In this document: piece after piece, positions 1-11,271 of the stretch | Numbering within the stretch: position 1 is the stretch's first letter | Layout: every line of letters begins with the position of its first letter | Source of the DNA: Cylindrodendrum hubeiense | Taxonomy: Eukaryota > Ascomycota > Sordariomycetes > Hypocreales > Nectriaceae | Direction: 5' to 3' | DNA: 64,000 bases | Assembly (NCBI GenBank): GCA_014621425.1 | Contig: JAANBB010000131.1 | Location: forward strand, 1-64,000 | Translations under genes and position numbers: made by a program | The notes under the pieces: model-generated | What the model was told of the DNA's origin: nothing | What the model saw: the letters and a program-made list of their open reading frames with translations, nothing else | Database searches by the model: none

Positions 1-1078
1 CTACTAAATTTCAGCGTGAGGCTGGTGGCACTCACTGGCTGTCCCCCCTTGGCTCCCTGGCCTGGCCAGGCCAGGTAGGGGCTGGGGAAACGCGCCTGCT
101 GGCACGGCAGTTCCTCGGGACGCGTCGGACGACAGGTATGTCCAGTGCGGCTTCTCACGTGACATTTCTATGTGCCGGTGGTTGTGTCTGGATTGTAGTG
201 GCGTGGCATTGCCATTGCGATGGCATGGGGGAGCTGGAGATGGGCATGCGGCGCACCGTGCGCCGACGAGATGATGGGTGTGGCTTGCGTGGCTCGTGGG
301 CTCGAGCAAGGTGTGGCTCCCAATGGTGGCTCCCATTGTGGCTCCTGCTCTCCCTTCTCCATTCTCCGATAGTCCAGAGTGTGTGTGTCCACTGAGGGAC
401 GACGAGGGATGAGCTCCACGTTTCCCCTCGGTACGAGAGAATGGTATCCGTTAGTCCACTGAATGAGACCGTTTTTGCAATGTCGCCAACTAGGTACGGA
501 TCCGTACTAAGTGCATGGTGGGACATGTAGACTTCGCTTGACCTTGCGGAACACAACTTGGCCATAGCAAAGTGAATAACATCACCTTGAGAGATATAGC
601 TTGGGTTTGTTTTGTAGCTCGCCCGGTGGTAGTTGTCGTCATCTGCCTACCGGTACCTTACCCATCCGCGTTCAGCGCCTGGGGAGGTACCTTGAAAGGC
701 CAGCCGTAGCGCCTCCAGCGCCCCAGGTCCAGCACCGCACAGGTACCCGTCCCGAGCTTTAGCAGCCCCGAGCAGCCCCAAGCAGGTGGATCTGACCATG
801 TACAGCAGCCTGCTCGGTGACGTCCCGTTGTTCATCGCCCATCGCCTTCATCAACCCGCCTGGCCGGCTTCGACATGCCCTGCTTCCTGCTTCATATGAT
901 GCTCCCCTGACGCTCGCTCACGAATCCTTAACCCATCTCACCCCCACTACCATCGGCCGGGCGTCCAGATACTGCAACCCTCAGCTTCCGCCTGGCCACG
1001 CATTACACTACCCCTCTCTAGACCAGGCTCATTTGGTGACGCTGTCACGTCCTCCAGCAACCTGCCCACAATCCCAAG
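1..1078. other. Left-edge intergenic region
   Basis: No supportable gene. The short open frames here are GC-rich chance frames on both strands with no recognisable domain. The last 200 bases or so are C-rich and probably form the promoter and leader of the hsv2 gene that starts at 1079. Any gene further left lies outside the window. Confidence 0.5.
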
Positions 1079-2420
1079 ATGAATGTCCGGCCTCCCATAG
1101 AGGCGTCCAGCACCGAGGCTGTCTTGTCCGTCTCATTCAACAATGATGCAAGTTGCTTTGCCGTTGGCCTAGACTCTGGCATCTGCAGTAAGCCACCACT
1201 TCACCCGCATGCCAATGCTATAACGTGCAGCATCGAGTATGGACCCTCTCAACTGACAAGGCATTTCCCAGTCTTCCACACCAAATCATGTCTCCTCAAG
1301 GCCTCCAGAGGTATGTTTATCATGGAAATCCTCGTGCTCACATATCGCAAAGCCTAACATAGCCCAGATTTCAACGCGGGCATCGGCCTCGTTCAGATGA
1401 TGGGCATGACCAACTACCTCGCCCTCGTTGGCGGTGGCAGGTCACCCAAGTTCGCCATGAACAAAGTGAGTTGGATCCATCTCAACTACATAGACGCCGC
1501 AACTCACACTGTATGCGCAGGCCATAATATGGGATGACATGAAGGGCAAAGTCGCACTCGAAATCACAGCCTTGACCGCAGTGCGCGGCGTCCAACTCGG
1601 TCGGGAGCGCATAGCTGTCGTCCTTCAGAACAGCGTCCGGGTCTACTCTTTTGCAAAGCCCCCAGATCTACTCCACGTTTACGAGACTGCAGATAACCTC
1701 CTCGGTCTTTGCTGTCTCTCAGACAAGAAGCTTGCCTTCCCAGGTCGCACCGCTGGCCAGATCCAGCTCGTCGAGTTGGCAACTGGTAACGTCAGCATCA
1801 TCCCGGCACATTCGTCGGCGCTCAAGGCCATCACCCTGAGCCCAGATGGAGAACTCCTCGCCAGCGCCAGCGAGATGGGTACTCTAATCCGTGTCTATTC
1901 AACGAGTAACTGCGCCCGTGTTGCCGAACTCCGCCGCGGCATCGATCCGGCCACCATCTTCTCTCTGGCCTTCTCCCCGTCTGGTACCGTACTCGCCTGC
2001 ACCTCTGACAAATCCACACTTCATGTCTTTGACGTCCCCCACCCGCGAAAGCCCTCTATGCACCGTAGCCAGCAGCTGGGGCCATCGGGGGCGGACGCCG
2101 GCGACGGGGCGGGGAAATGGGGCATTCTTAGCAAGATCCCCCTGATGCCGCGGGTCTTTTCAGACATCTATTCGTTTTCGTCGGCGCCGTTCGAGGCCGG
2201 CGACGAGTCCATGATCGGCGGAATTCCGTTTTCAGAGGGCACGGTATTGGGTACGTCAAGACCTCCCAAGGGTGTCATTGGGTGGATCGCTGAGGACAGC
2301 CTGGTGGTGATCGGGGCTGGCCAAGATGCGAGATGGGAGAAGTTTGTCATTGTGGATGGTGACGATGGGAAGCGGCATTGTGTGAGAGAGGGCTGGAAAC
2401 GATACCTGGGCAATACTTGA
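1079..2420 (+). CDS. hsv2: PROPPIN-family WD40 protein, Hsv2/SVP1-like protein 2
   Basis: Exons as I read them: 1079-1187, 1272-1310, 1368-1465 and 1521-2420, giving 381 residues. All three introns have GT...AG borders and keep the frame. The product is a seven-bladed beta-propeller that binds PI3P and PI5P. The two-arginine lipid-binding signature appears as LRRG at residues 219-222, the form seen in the Hsv2/WIPI3/WIPI4 branch rather than the FRRG of Atg18. WD-like blades are visible, for example SVSFNNDASCFAVGLDSG near the N-terminus and AITLSPDGELLASAS before the LRRG. Known roles of the family are selective or micro-autophagy and endosomal membrane remodelling. The gene is convergent with ist3, with only about 150 bp between the stop codons. 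Assignment to Hsv2 rather than Atg18 or Atg21 rests on length, the LRRG and the short C-terminus, and is fairly safe. Confidence 0.9.
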
Positions 2421-2569
2421 GAGCGGGAGGTTACAGCCCCGAGAGGCCTTTCATATTATGTGTGGTTGGCGAATTTTGGGAGGCGTTCTAAACGGATCAG
2501 ATGATGTCTGTGGTTGGCTTTGGATTTATGTATTTTTTTGGTGTATTTTACTAGATTATGGGCTCGTCT

Positions 2570-3624
2570 CTAGTCCTTGTGCCGTCGTGGCGACCGACTT
2601 CTACTCTGTCTTCTTGGCTTCTTGTCAGTGCGCTCATCGTCTCTGTGTCTCCTGGGTTTTGTGTCGTCTTCGTCGTCCCGGTTATGCCTCCGGTGGTCTC
2701 GTCCGTGATCGCCTCTTCGTTCGCGATCGCGATCCCTGGCCTCATCACCATCTCTCCTTTCCTTCCGCCTGTCACTGCCCCGTCGGCGGTCCCCTCTTTC
2801 ATCGTCGTGGCGATCCCGGTGTGTCCTGGATTCTTTATCTCTGTGTCGGTCTTCCCGGTCGATCGGGGCTTCGTCTCGGCGGGATCTTGGATGACGGCCC
2901 TCCTCATGGCCGTCTTTTCTTGACCGGTGTGATCGATGGTGTCTGTGCTTGTGCTTCCGGTCTTTCTTGTCTGCCCTCTGACGCGCCTCTTCAATCTCCT
3001 TCTTCTTCTCCTCGATCAGGAAGCCCTTCATCGGATCGTCGTCGTCGTGATCTCGCATAAGCAATGCGAGCTCTCGTTCCTCTGGCAGCATGGGGCGAGC
3101 CTCCTCCTCGTCGCTGCTCTCGTCCTCTGAGACGGCCTTGCCCTCCCTCTTCAACATGTCCTCCCAGCCGACCTTGAACTCATCGGCGTCCTCATCGTCT
3201 CGCGCTGTGTACCGCGCATGGTCGACGCGAATCAGTCGCCCGCTGATCTCTGCGCCTCCGATGTTGTCGACGGCTAAGTCGGTACTCCTCTGGTCTTCGT
3301 ATTTCAGCCATCCGAAGCCCTTTGACTTTCCGGTTTCCTTGTCGCGGACGAGTTTGAGGAAGGTGGGTTCGCCGAACTGGGAGAAGATGGTGACGACATC
3401 GCCCTCAGAGAGCTCGTAGGGAAGGCCGCCAAAGTAGACGTATGCTGTGTCGCGGTAGTCGGTGTGCCAGGAAGCTTCGGGAGAGCTGTGTCGCAAGTGT
3501 CAGTGTTAGCCGTCGCTTGAATCTGTAGGTAGGAGGGGGTAGCGGGACGAGGGTAGGGCATGGCTTACATTCCGTTTTCAATCTCCTTTTTGTTGAGCGC
3601 CTGGATCGCGCGTATTTGATTCAT
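2570..3624 (-). CDS. ist3: U2 snRNP / RES complex RRM protein Ist3 (Snu17, RBMX2)
   Basis: Two exons on the minus strand, 3624-3569 and 3485-2570, giving 323 residues. The start encodes MNQIRAIQALNKKEIENG, the conserved Ist3/RBMX2 N-terminus, which lies in a separate short exon. The single RRM spans roughly residues 32-112, with RNP2 as VYFGGL and RNP1 as KGFGWLKYED. It is followed by the conserved helix region ending near WEDMLKREGK. The C-terminal half is strongly charged, with many RD/RE/RH repeats ending in an SRSRSPRRHKD tail, much longer than in budding yeast. The family binds Bud13 and Pml1 in the RES complex, which acts in pre-mRNA splicing and nuclear retention of unspliced mRNA. It is divergent from the dynein light intermediate chain gene and convergent with hsv2. 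Confidence 0.9.
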
Positions 3625-4395
3625 CTTGGCGTGGTTGGTGGTGTTGCGACGCAAAGCTCTGTCAGAGTTGGATCAACGGAAGGGTTGGATGCAAGGCTGA
3701 GAGAGTGGCTGCGTGCCTGTGAGGCTCCAACCTCAAAAAAAAACTGGAACCCACTGAAGCTCAGGCTGTCTCCAGTCCCCGGTTGTCAGCCAGCCAGCCT
3801 CTAGAGCAGACCAGTCCGTGCGTCGCAGCGTGTTTGGTTTGGTTACAGTGGAGAGTACAGTAGATTGAGCTGCTGTGTTTGTGTACGACAGGCCCCGTGT
3901 GGTTTGCTCAGGCGGGTCAATTTCCGGACCGACAGCAGTACAGGCACCCTGCTAAGCAACCCCCGGCTTTCCAAACTATTGGCAACCCTGGCTCGTAGGG
4001 AGGTTTTGTCGACGGTCGACGAGACGACGCAAAAGAACCAGCTGCAACAACCTGCAATAACGGGATAACGGGGTGCCTTGTCTCCGGCTGAGACACTCTG
4101 ACGATCCGCCACCGAGGCTACGCACCGGACGCTTTCCTTGGCTTGCTGCTGTCGCTGTCGCTGTCCGCCCGTGCGACAATGCCCCTACGACTCCGACATC
4201 CCTATTAACACGCCCGGCCTCTTTCTTCGTCTCCTGTGACGATTGCAATATCCACCGCGTTTCCCTTCTCCACCACGCCCTCTCCAACCGTACCCATCCA
4301 TCGCCCAGGCTCTGGTCCACCACCTATGATCTGAGCACCTGCGATCCCCTCCTGGTTCCCGGTGCCACTGTGCGTGCCACGCCGAATCTGCGGCC
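3625..4395. promoter_or_regulatory. Divergent promoter region between ist3 and the dynein gene
   Basis: A 771 bp gap between two start codons on opposite strands, so it must hold both promoters and both leaders. The half near the dynein gene is pyrimidine-rich, with a repeated GCTGTC run near 4146-4165, as is usual for filamentous fungal leaders. I see no coding sequence in it and no motif I would assign to a specific regulator. Confidence 0.6.
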
Positions 4396-6297
4396 ATGAC
4401 GGCGAGTAACAACCGAGTGTCGACCTACACCACGGGGTCAGGGGACGACGCCCGCAATGGCGACCAGAAGAAGGAGCCGGACCTGTGGACGTCGATGCTG
4501 GAGTCCGTCGCCAGCGGCAAGCGCCTACCTGAGAAGAACCTCATTGTCCTAGGTATGCTTGTGCTTTGAGCTCCCCCGCCGCAGCCGTGCCCACCGCTGT
4601 GCCGCATTCGAAGCTGGCTATAGGTAGCTGATCATCTATTGTTTGCGCTCCAGGCGGCACTCCCGAATCTCAACGAGACTTCCTCGAATCCCTATCCAAC
4701 TCCGAATCCAGACGCAATGCCGACCGGCATAAGACACCGCCCATTGCCAACAGCTTCGCCCTGGGCTATACCTACTACGATGTCCTCGACGCCGACCAAG
4801 ACGGTTCGTCCCCCTCAACAAACTACACCATCTTCTCAGACTAACAGCTCAGATACTCTTGCGCGCGTCTCTCTCTACCTCCTCTCCCAGCCCTCCGCCG
4901 AGTTCGCCTCCCTCGTCGCGCCCCTCCTCACCCCCGATTCCATCCCGAATACCGCCCTGATATTACTTCTCGACTGGTCACAGCCGCATCTATGGCTGCG
5001 TCAAATGTGGACGTGGATCCAACTGCTCCAGGAAGTCCTCAAGAAGGTCGACTCCGAGCAACATAACCTGATGGAGGACGTCATGTCAGCTTGGAAGGAG
5101 AGAGGCCGTGGAGGCGCATCTACCAATCTCGATGGAACTCCCTCGGCGACCGCAACAAGCGGTGACGGAGACAGCTCCTTGCCTTTGGGACCGGGAGAGT
5201 GGGAGGAGCCTCTAGGCTTGCCGCTATGTGTGGTTTGCCAAAACGTGAGAGCGACAATGCAGCGTATCCTCTACAAATTGACTGACCAGATATCCAGGCC
5301 CAAAAGATGGAATTTCTGGAGAAGAGCCAGGGTTGGAAAGAACCCGACTTTGACACAGTGTTGCAATATCTCCGAACCGTATTATTGAGACGTAAGTCGA
5401 GCCAGCTTGAGCCTGTATCATTCATTTGTATCAATGCTAACATATCTACAGACGGCGCTTCTCTCATCTACACCTCCCAAAATACGCCTTCCCAACTTCC
5501 CTCGCTCATCCACTCAACCCTTGGAATCACCTCTCTCCTCAAGCGCCACCCACTCAAACACAACGTCATTGACCGCGATAAGATTGTTGTGCCCCCCAAC
5601 TGGGACTCATGGGGCAAGATCCGCGTCCTCGGCGGCAATTTCGATGCCGAAGTCGTCTCCAACAACTGGTCTGAGGACATCAGCTCCTCCCCTGCCGACA
5701 TCGAAGCCGCGAAGAAAGCTGCCGACGAGGACGACACGGAGCCTGATCAGCAGCGGCCACCGAGCAACTCCGCAATCGCGCGGTATGAGGAGTGGTGCCG
5801 GGATCCCAACAGCGGCGGGCTGGCAGTGGTGGAGAACGCCATGCATGGTGACCACTGGATCAATGTCGATAGCGACGACACCCAGGTCTTCCTCGAACGG
5901 CAGCTCAAGATCCTCGAAGCCTTCAAGTCCAAGGTCCCTGAAAAGGCGCCTGAGAACGCCATCGCCCTCACTAGTAAGCGTATGGAGTTTAGCGACGAAA
6001 AGTCCGTCAGCGAGCACATTGGACCCGTGCAGTTCAACATGGGCGGCATCCAGGTCGATGCCGACGATATGCTGCAGCGCCTCAAGGTAAGTTCCTCTCC
6101 GCATCACTGGTGTGACCTCTTTTCTGACATCTCCGTAGGACCGCAACGCATACACTGCGTCACCCGAGGGAGAAGGTGAAGAAGGCGAGAACCCTGCGGG
6201 CAATATGGCCAAGGACTTTGACAACGACCAGCTGCAGAGCTTCTTCACGGGCCTGATGAACAGAAAGGGCAGCGCCTCAGATGCGCCCCGGTCCTAA
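4396..6297 (+). CDS. Cytoplasmic dynein light intermediate chain
   Basis: Six exons: 4396-4552, 4654-4803, 4853-5244, 5298-5391, 5452-6086 and 6139-6297, giving 528 residues. All introns are short and phase-consistent. The product is the light intermediate chain of cytoplasmic dynein, which holds the heavy chain tail and links the motor to cargo adaptors. In filamentous fungi this motor drives nuclear and endosome transport. Visible features are the Ras-like domain start KNLIVLGGTPESQRDFL, where the P-loop position has no Lys-Ser/Thr, so the nucleotide site looks degenerate as in other fungal members. The segment ILLLDWSQPHLWLRQMWTWI then follows, and after it LGGNFDAEVVSNNW. An acidic, low-complexity C-terminal region ends in a helix-like FDNDQLQSFFTGLMNRKG, which resembles the adaptor-binding helix of animal LICs. 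The start was chosen as the first ATG before the conserved LWTSMLESVASGK block. Confidence 0.9.
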
Positions 6298-6740
6298 GAC
6301 CGCAGCCCCGTTGGGGTAAACAAATGAAACCTGACTTCCAAGAGAGAACCCTGGAAAGAGGATCACACTCTCATGTTCCGTCTTGATGCCTTGTACTAAG
6401 ACCATGATGGGGAATGAAGTGGGTGTGGGTAGGGGCGGGGAGTGGCTGCTGTAGAATAGATACCCCTGAATGACAAAGATTTGAGCACATCCGTTTCGAA
6501 CCATTCACTGAAGTTGGATTTAGTTGAGGGAGCAGACCATGGCCATGATCTAGATTCGACGACCCTACAACCTATTCATCAAAATACAAGACGTACTAAT
6601 TCATCCAAAACAAGGGGGACAGACCCGATGCAAGAGCTCCTAAATAGCAACACCCCAATAAGCCCCGGCGTCCAAGATGACCATCCAAAGGCACACGACG
6701 AAATCTCATAATGTCCCCCACATCTTGCTCTTGGTCCCAA
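6298..6740. other. Convergent 3' flanks
   Basis: 443 bp between the stop codons of the dynein gene (+) and the SPATA20-type gene (-). It should hold both 3' UTRs and polyadenylation sites. No coding sequence, repeat or other signal seen. Confidence 0.5.
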
Positions 6741-9056
6741 TTAGGTACTTAGTCTAGTAGGCTTGTATGCGACCTTCACGTTACTCTTTTCAACACCCAA
6801 CCGCGCGGCGACGACGCCACTGAGCAGGCCGGGGAACAGCCAGGGATGCTGGAGCATCTCCACCTCAAAGGCATTGATGGCTTGGCGAGCCAGGGCGGAA
6901 AGGGCATCGTCAGAAAGGAGATCGGCGAGGCTGAAGAGATTGGCAACGGTGACGGCGTTGGTCGAGGGGAGGGAAGTGTCCATGCCGTCCTTGAGGCGAA
7001 TGATGGTGTGGGGGGATGACTCGGTCGTGGTGAAGAAGGCACCAGCAGGGTCGGAGAAGAGCGAAATTTGGGATTCTGTGAGAGTAGTGGTTAGTTTACG
7101 ATGCATATCGAATTGAGGTGGGGATCCGAGTAGAAGACTCACGTTGGAGAGTGTCAGCGAACTCCAGGAAAGATTCGTCGCTGGTGACCTTGAAGAGATC
7201 GAGGAGGCCTTGGATAAGGTAGGCATAGTCATCTGCAAAGGCTTTGATCTCCCTTTCGCCTTGCCATATCCGATATAGGCTCTTCTCGCCGGCATCCCAA
7301 AGCTTCTCTTGGATGAAAGCCGCGGCCTTCTTCGCGACACTGAGGTATTTGTCGCTTCGCTCTTGGTCGAAATCCTTGAGAGCCAGACTAGTTTGGGCCA
7401 GCGCTGATATGACGAGCCCATTCCATCCCACGATGAGCTTGTTATCCAGGTCCGGTCTCGGCCGGTCCCTATCCCTCCTCTCCTTGAGGGCAGACTTGGC
7501 AATCTGGATGGACTTCTTAACCTCCTCGATGGTGATTCTGAACTGCTTACTCAGTTGCTCGACGTTTCTGTCGACCTTGAGGATGTTCTGGTTGATGAAG
7601 TCGTCGTTCGGGTCGTGTCGCTCCTCAACGTTACCGTCTTCTTGCACACCCCAGTGGGTTGCCACAAGCGGGCTGATGTTCTTGCTCGCCGCGTCAACCA
7701 CCGAGTCGAATTCACGCCTTGTCCAAGTGTAGTATGCGCCCTCACGAATTTCCTTGTCGTCCTTCTCGGGGGACGAATCGGACGCTTCGCTCGATACGAA
7801 CCCGCCTTCGGGGAGGGCGATCGGGGCTGAGGAGAGGTAATCAGCCAGCTCAAGCACAATGTCGTAAAACTCGCTGGTTTGTTTTCCACCGCTCGATTTC
7901 CATGACTCGAGGTACAGGGAGAGGAGTTGGGCATTGTCCACGACCAGCTTTTCAAAGTTGGGAATGCTCCAGTCGGGGGTGACTGAGCAACGTGAGAAGC
8001 CCGCGCCGCCAACATGATCACGCAGAGCACCATCGCGGATCTTCCGTAGGGTGTCCAGGGCGATTTCTGTGGCATGCTTACATTCTGCCTCACCAACAAC
8101 ATCCTGGACTGCAGTTGGCGACTTAGAGAGACCTAGAAGGAAGGCCAACTTGGGAGGTGTAAGGAACTTGGGCGCCAGGCCAAACCCTCCATAGACAGGG
8201 TCGAATGTGCCAGCAATATGGGTGTAGGCTTCCTCAAGCTGGTCGAGGTCCAGCTCACTGGAAACTACAGTATCCTTCTCCTTGCTCCCGTCGCTGTGGG
8301 CAGGGGCTGGCGCACCCCACCCCGAAGGCCCCAGAGATGAAGTAGCTGAGATGCGACTGGTGCCAAGGGTGCCCTCAGCGGCGAACTCTCTGAGCTGTCC
8401 TAGGACCTCGGTTGCCTCCTTCCGGCAGCGGGCCTCTTGGTCGCTCCAGATATCCCGTACCTTCTTCACGATTGTGAAGAAATCTAGCACCTCATCCGCG
8501 TTCTCATCATCCGCGACACGGCGCCGGTTGCCTGGGCCGGGCCAGTAGGTTCCACCGAACACAGGCTCGAGGTTGGGAGTCAGGAAAAGATTCAAGGGCC
8601 ATCCTCCAGCGTTGCTCACGGCCTGGACATAGTTCATGTAGATGGTATCCAGGTCAGGACGCTCTTCTCGGTCGATGATGACGGGGATGAAGGACTCGTT
8701 GAGGACGGACGCGCAATCCGGGTTAGAGAAGGACTCAAGGAACATGAGGCGGCAGTCTTAGCAGGTTAGCGGTGGCCATGACACGCATGGGACAGGACAT
8801 GAGGCTTACAGTGGCACGCCTTGTATCCAATGTGCAAGAAGATGAGCTTGTTCTCCTTCCTGGCCCGTTCCACGGCCTCATCGTCCAGCAGCTGCCATGA
8901 TACCAGCCCATCCGCCTGGCCCTTGACGTAGGGGCTTCTGCTGGCCGCCGCGCGGTTTCGGAGCGTGGGGAGGGGTTCGGGAGTAACGGTTACTCCTGGG
9001 GCCACGGGGCTGGTGCGCAAGGCCTTGGCCGAGGCAGTGAGCTCTGAAGCAACCAT
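6741..9056 (-). CDS. SPATA20/YyaL-type thioredoxin-domain protein (DUF255)
   Basis: Three exons on the minus strand: 9056-8810, 8756-7143 and 7075-6741, giving 731 residues. The N-terminal third is the thioredoxin-like DUF255 domain. It shows the family blocks NRAAASRSPYVKGQADG, GYKACHYCRLM with a CxxC at residues 81-84, VIIDREERPDLDTIYM, GGWPLNLFLTPNLEP and GGTYWPGPG. The rest is an alpha/alpha six-hairpin region like that of N-acyl-glucosamine 2-epimerases, with DHVGGAGFSRCSVTPDWSIPNFEK and LIVGWNGLVISALAQ. The family's biochemical function is not settled; mammalian SPATA20 is linked to sperm maturation, while bacterial YyaL is uncharacterised. The start is the first ATG; a GTG 27 bases further upstream is in frame but less likely. 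The first intron falls inside the codon for the Tyr of CHYC. A low-complexity insert sits around residues 180-215. Confidence 0.88.
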
Positions 9057-10600
9057 GATGCGAAGCTGATCTCGCGCGCGCACAGTTGGTCTATGCGACT
9101 ATTCCGGGAACCAGGGCTTTTGGGCGTCGAGGGTTGGCGGAGTGGCGAGGATGTTGGATCATCCAAGACGAATGCAAGTGCAAGGGCAAGCAAGTGCAAG
9201 CGCAGGTGGAGGTGGGGGAGTCTGACCAGGCCCTGGAGAGGTGGCGGTTTAAAGGTGGAGGTTTAGCAAGAGCTGTAGGAGGCCACTAGAATGACACAAT
9301 CTACAGCCGCTGCTGCGCGTGGTGCACCAGGGAGCGAGATGGCGATCGATCTGCAGGTGTAGATGATAGCGACTGAGCGGTGGAGATGATGAGATGGCGA
9401 CAAGAGCGATGGCGATAGCGGCGGCAGCGGCCTGATTAATAAATTAGCCTCTGGCACCAGAGCCCGCGCAGCTTCTACAGTTTGGCTCCGTGTTTATTTA
9501 GAGGCGCACTTGCACAGCAAGGGCCAAGTCCGGCCAACTCCAGGCCTGGTGAGTGAGGCGATAGCGGGGTCGTTGCCAGCAGCCGCGGGGCAATCATGAT
9601 CCAAACACCCCAAACACCCTCAACACCCAAACACGTCGTCCCGCCTCATGTCGTCTCCCGCCGTTATCCATCACGTTACCTACACCCGCGTTCCTCTGTG
9701 CCTGCAGACGTCTGCATTTGCCAACCAAGCCCATGCCGTTTGCCCCAATCACAATCAATCGTCATGCCCGCCCGGCCTTTTCCATGATGGTCGCGGGGTT
9801 GAGCCCGTTGGGCGTCGATAAGCCGGTTGATCATTGCAGGGTTCTTGCATTGTTAGCTGCCTGACTCCGTAAACCTCCAACGGCTGTCAAGCCAACTGAC
9901 GACAGCCAGCGTGACAAGCCAATAATCACGAGAATGATTGCTGTCAAACATGATATTAAGGCCACTTTCGTCAGCCCGCGTAATATCAGCCCTTCTATAT
10001 GTCTCCACTTATGCACGATCAAGCCGCCACTGCAACTCTTGTCAATACACCCGATTTCTCTCACCGCCACTGGATGACTGCTCCTTCAATGACCCCCCTT
10101 GCTCTCATCCCTATGAGCATGGGTTGGGAACACAAACCACGTTTTGGGATACCTTTGGCATGGGTCTAATCAAGTGGTTGCGGATTAAAGCCGATTTCCC
10201 CCTACTAGGTCCCTTTATTTCGTACCTGGATCGACGTCCATCCTCTAATATAGGCAAACATGAGGAAGCATAACGCTTTTAAACCGGTATCATGCCAAAC
10301 AAATACATTGGCCAGGTGTATCGATTACAGCCAAGTAGACTCCAATTACCACAACTCAGGGGAGTTGGGAACACGGGAAAATGACACGAGCACGCATGTA
10401 TGACAGGTGTTGCTTCACCATCCCAGCAGCCGGTAACGGGAGGAAGAAGATGACCGAGCTTGACATCATAGGGCTATAGTTAAATGAGGATCAACGCGTG
10501 TAACTATGTGATGATTCGCCAACTTTACTTGAATACTCCATGCCTACTTTATCTCAACCGAATCTGCGCCCTTCACTCAAAGTCGAAGCTAGCCGACGAA
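9057..10600. other. Upstream region of the SPATA20-type gene
   Basis: No gene that I can support. The first 400 bases are the promoter and leader of the minus-strand gene. Beyond that the sequence is mixed, with scattered short frames and no domain. The region belongs to a 2.2 kb gap between two divergent genes that also holds a coding relic and the atg29 promoter. Confidence 0.4.
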
Positions 10601-10623
10601 ATGTCTCGACACGACCTGGCTGC

Positions 10624-10980
10624 AGTCGGGAGCCGCTGGGTACGAGACGGCCCAACGCCGGTTCGAGGAGGGAAATCCTGTTGTGATCAAGTGGGAGGGC
10701 TTAGAAGACTCGTGGGAAAAGGGAATAAAAAAAGAACAGCTGAGCAAGACGGAGGTAGACGGCCTGTCAAGCGGATGCGAGACGGACCTGGAAGAATGGC
10801 ATAACATCATCCAGAGACGCGGAGGTTCTCGAGTGCTGCATGCTAGACTTTGCACTTTACACCGTCCCCCGAGAGCGGCTGGATTTCTTTGTCTTCGGGT
10901 TGGATACTAAATTGTTATTTGGGATCGAGAAGGACATGAAGGAAGAAGTTGCAGCTGCCAACTGGTTATTTGCTAGATAC
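10624..10980 (+). pseudogene. Frame-broken coding remnant, unrecognised protein
   Basis: Two open stretches look coding but lie in different frames. The first, about 10624-10820, reads GYETAQRRFEEGNPVVIKW and then EDSWEKGIKKEQLSK and ETDLEEWHNIIQRR. It contains no ATG that would serve as a start. The second, about 10840-11000, reads MLDFALYTVPRERLDFFVFG and then FGIEKDMKEEVAAANWLFARY. A shift of one base near 10820 would join them. Residue patterns alternate charged and hydrophobic groups as in a real protein. I do not recognise the family. No good splice sites bridge the shift, so a decayed gene is more likely than an intact two-exon gene. Confidence 0.35.
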
Positions 10981-10984
10981 CCTC

Positions 10985-11030
10985 GATCCCTAGATCCCTA
11001 GATCCCTAGATACCTAGGTAGGTAGGTAGG
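10985..11030. repeat. Short tandem repeat, GATCCCTA units followed by TAGG units
   Basis: Three perfect 8 bp units GATCCCTA occupy 10985-11008, followed by a CTAGGTAGGTAGGTAGG run up to 11030. TAGG and CCTA runs of this kind are common in sordariomycete intergenic DNA. This is not a telomere array, since the TTAGGG unit is absent. Confidence 0.8.
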
Positions 11031-11124
11031 CTGGGATTGTCGGACATGTGGATTCTCTTTTTCCACTTCATGAGCCGATCGGGTGGGGCCGGCGCCCACT
11101 TCAGCACTCACTCCCAGTGCGGTA

Positions 11125-11138
11125 GCTTATCGATAAGC
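11125..11138. promoter_or_regulatory. Palindromic double GATA site upstream of atg29
   Basis: The 14 bp GCTTATCGATAAGC is a perfect palindrome. It contains one HGATAR-type site (CGATAA) on each strand, sharing the central CG. It ends 133 bases before the atg29 start codon. GATA factors of the AreA/Nit2 type control nitrogen-starvation genes, and autophagy is induced by nitrogen starvation, so a regulatory role is plausible but inferred. Confidence 0.4.
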
Positions 11139-11271
11139 GCCCCGGTACCTGCAGTGAGCTCCCAAGCACCTTCGTCACCGTCCTCCGTCGTCTTCGTCTT
11201 CCTCGACTTCTTCCCTCCTCCTCCATCCGCCCTGATATCGCGTCCATCGCACGGGCGGCGATCTACAAACC

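Noticed and set aside
10985..11030. CCTA/TAGG run as a telomere relic
   Set aside because: Units are GATCCCTA and TAGG, common in sordariomycete intergenic DNA; no TTAGGG/CCCTAA array is present.
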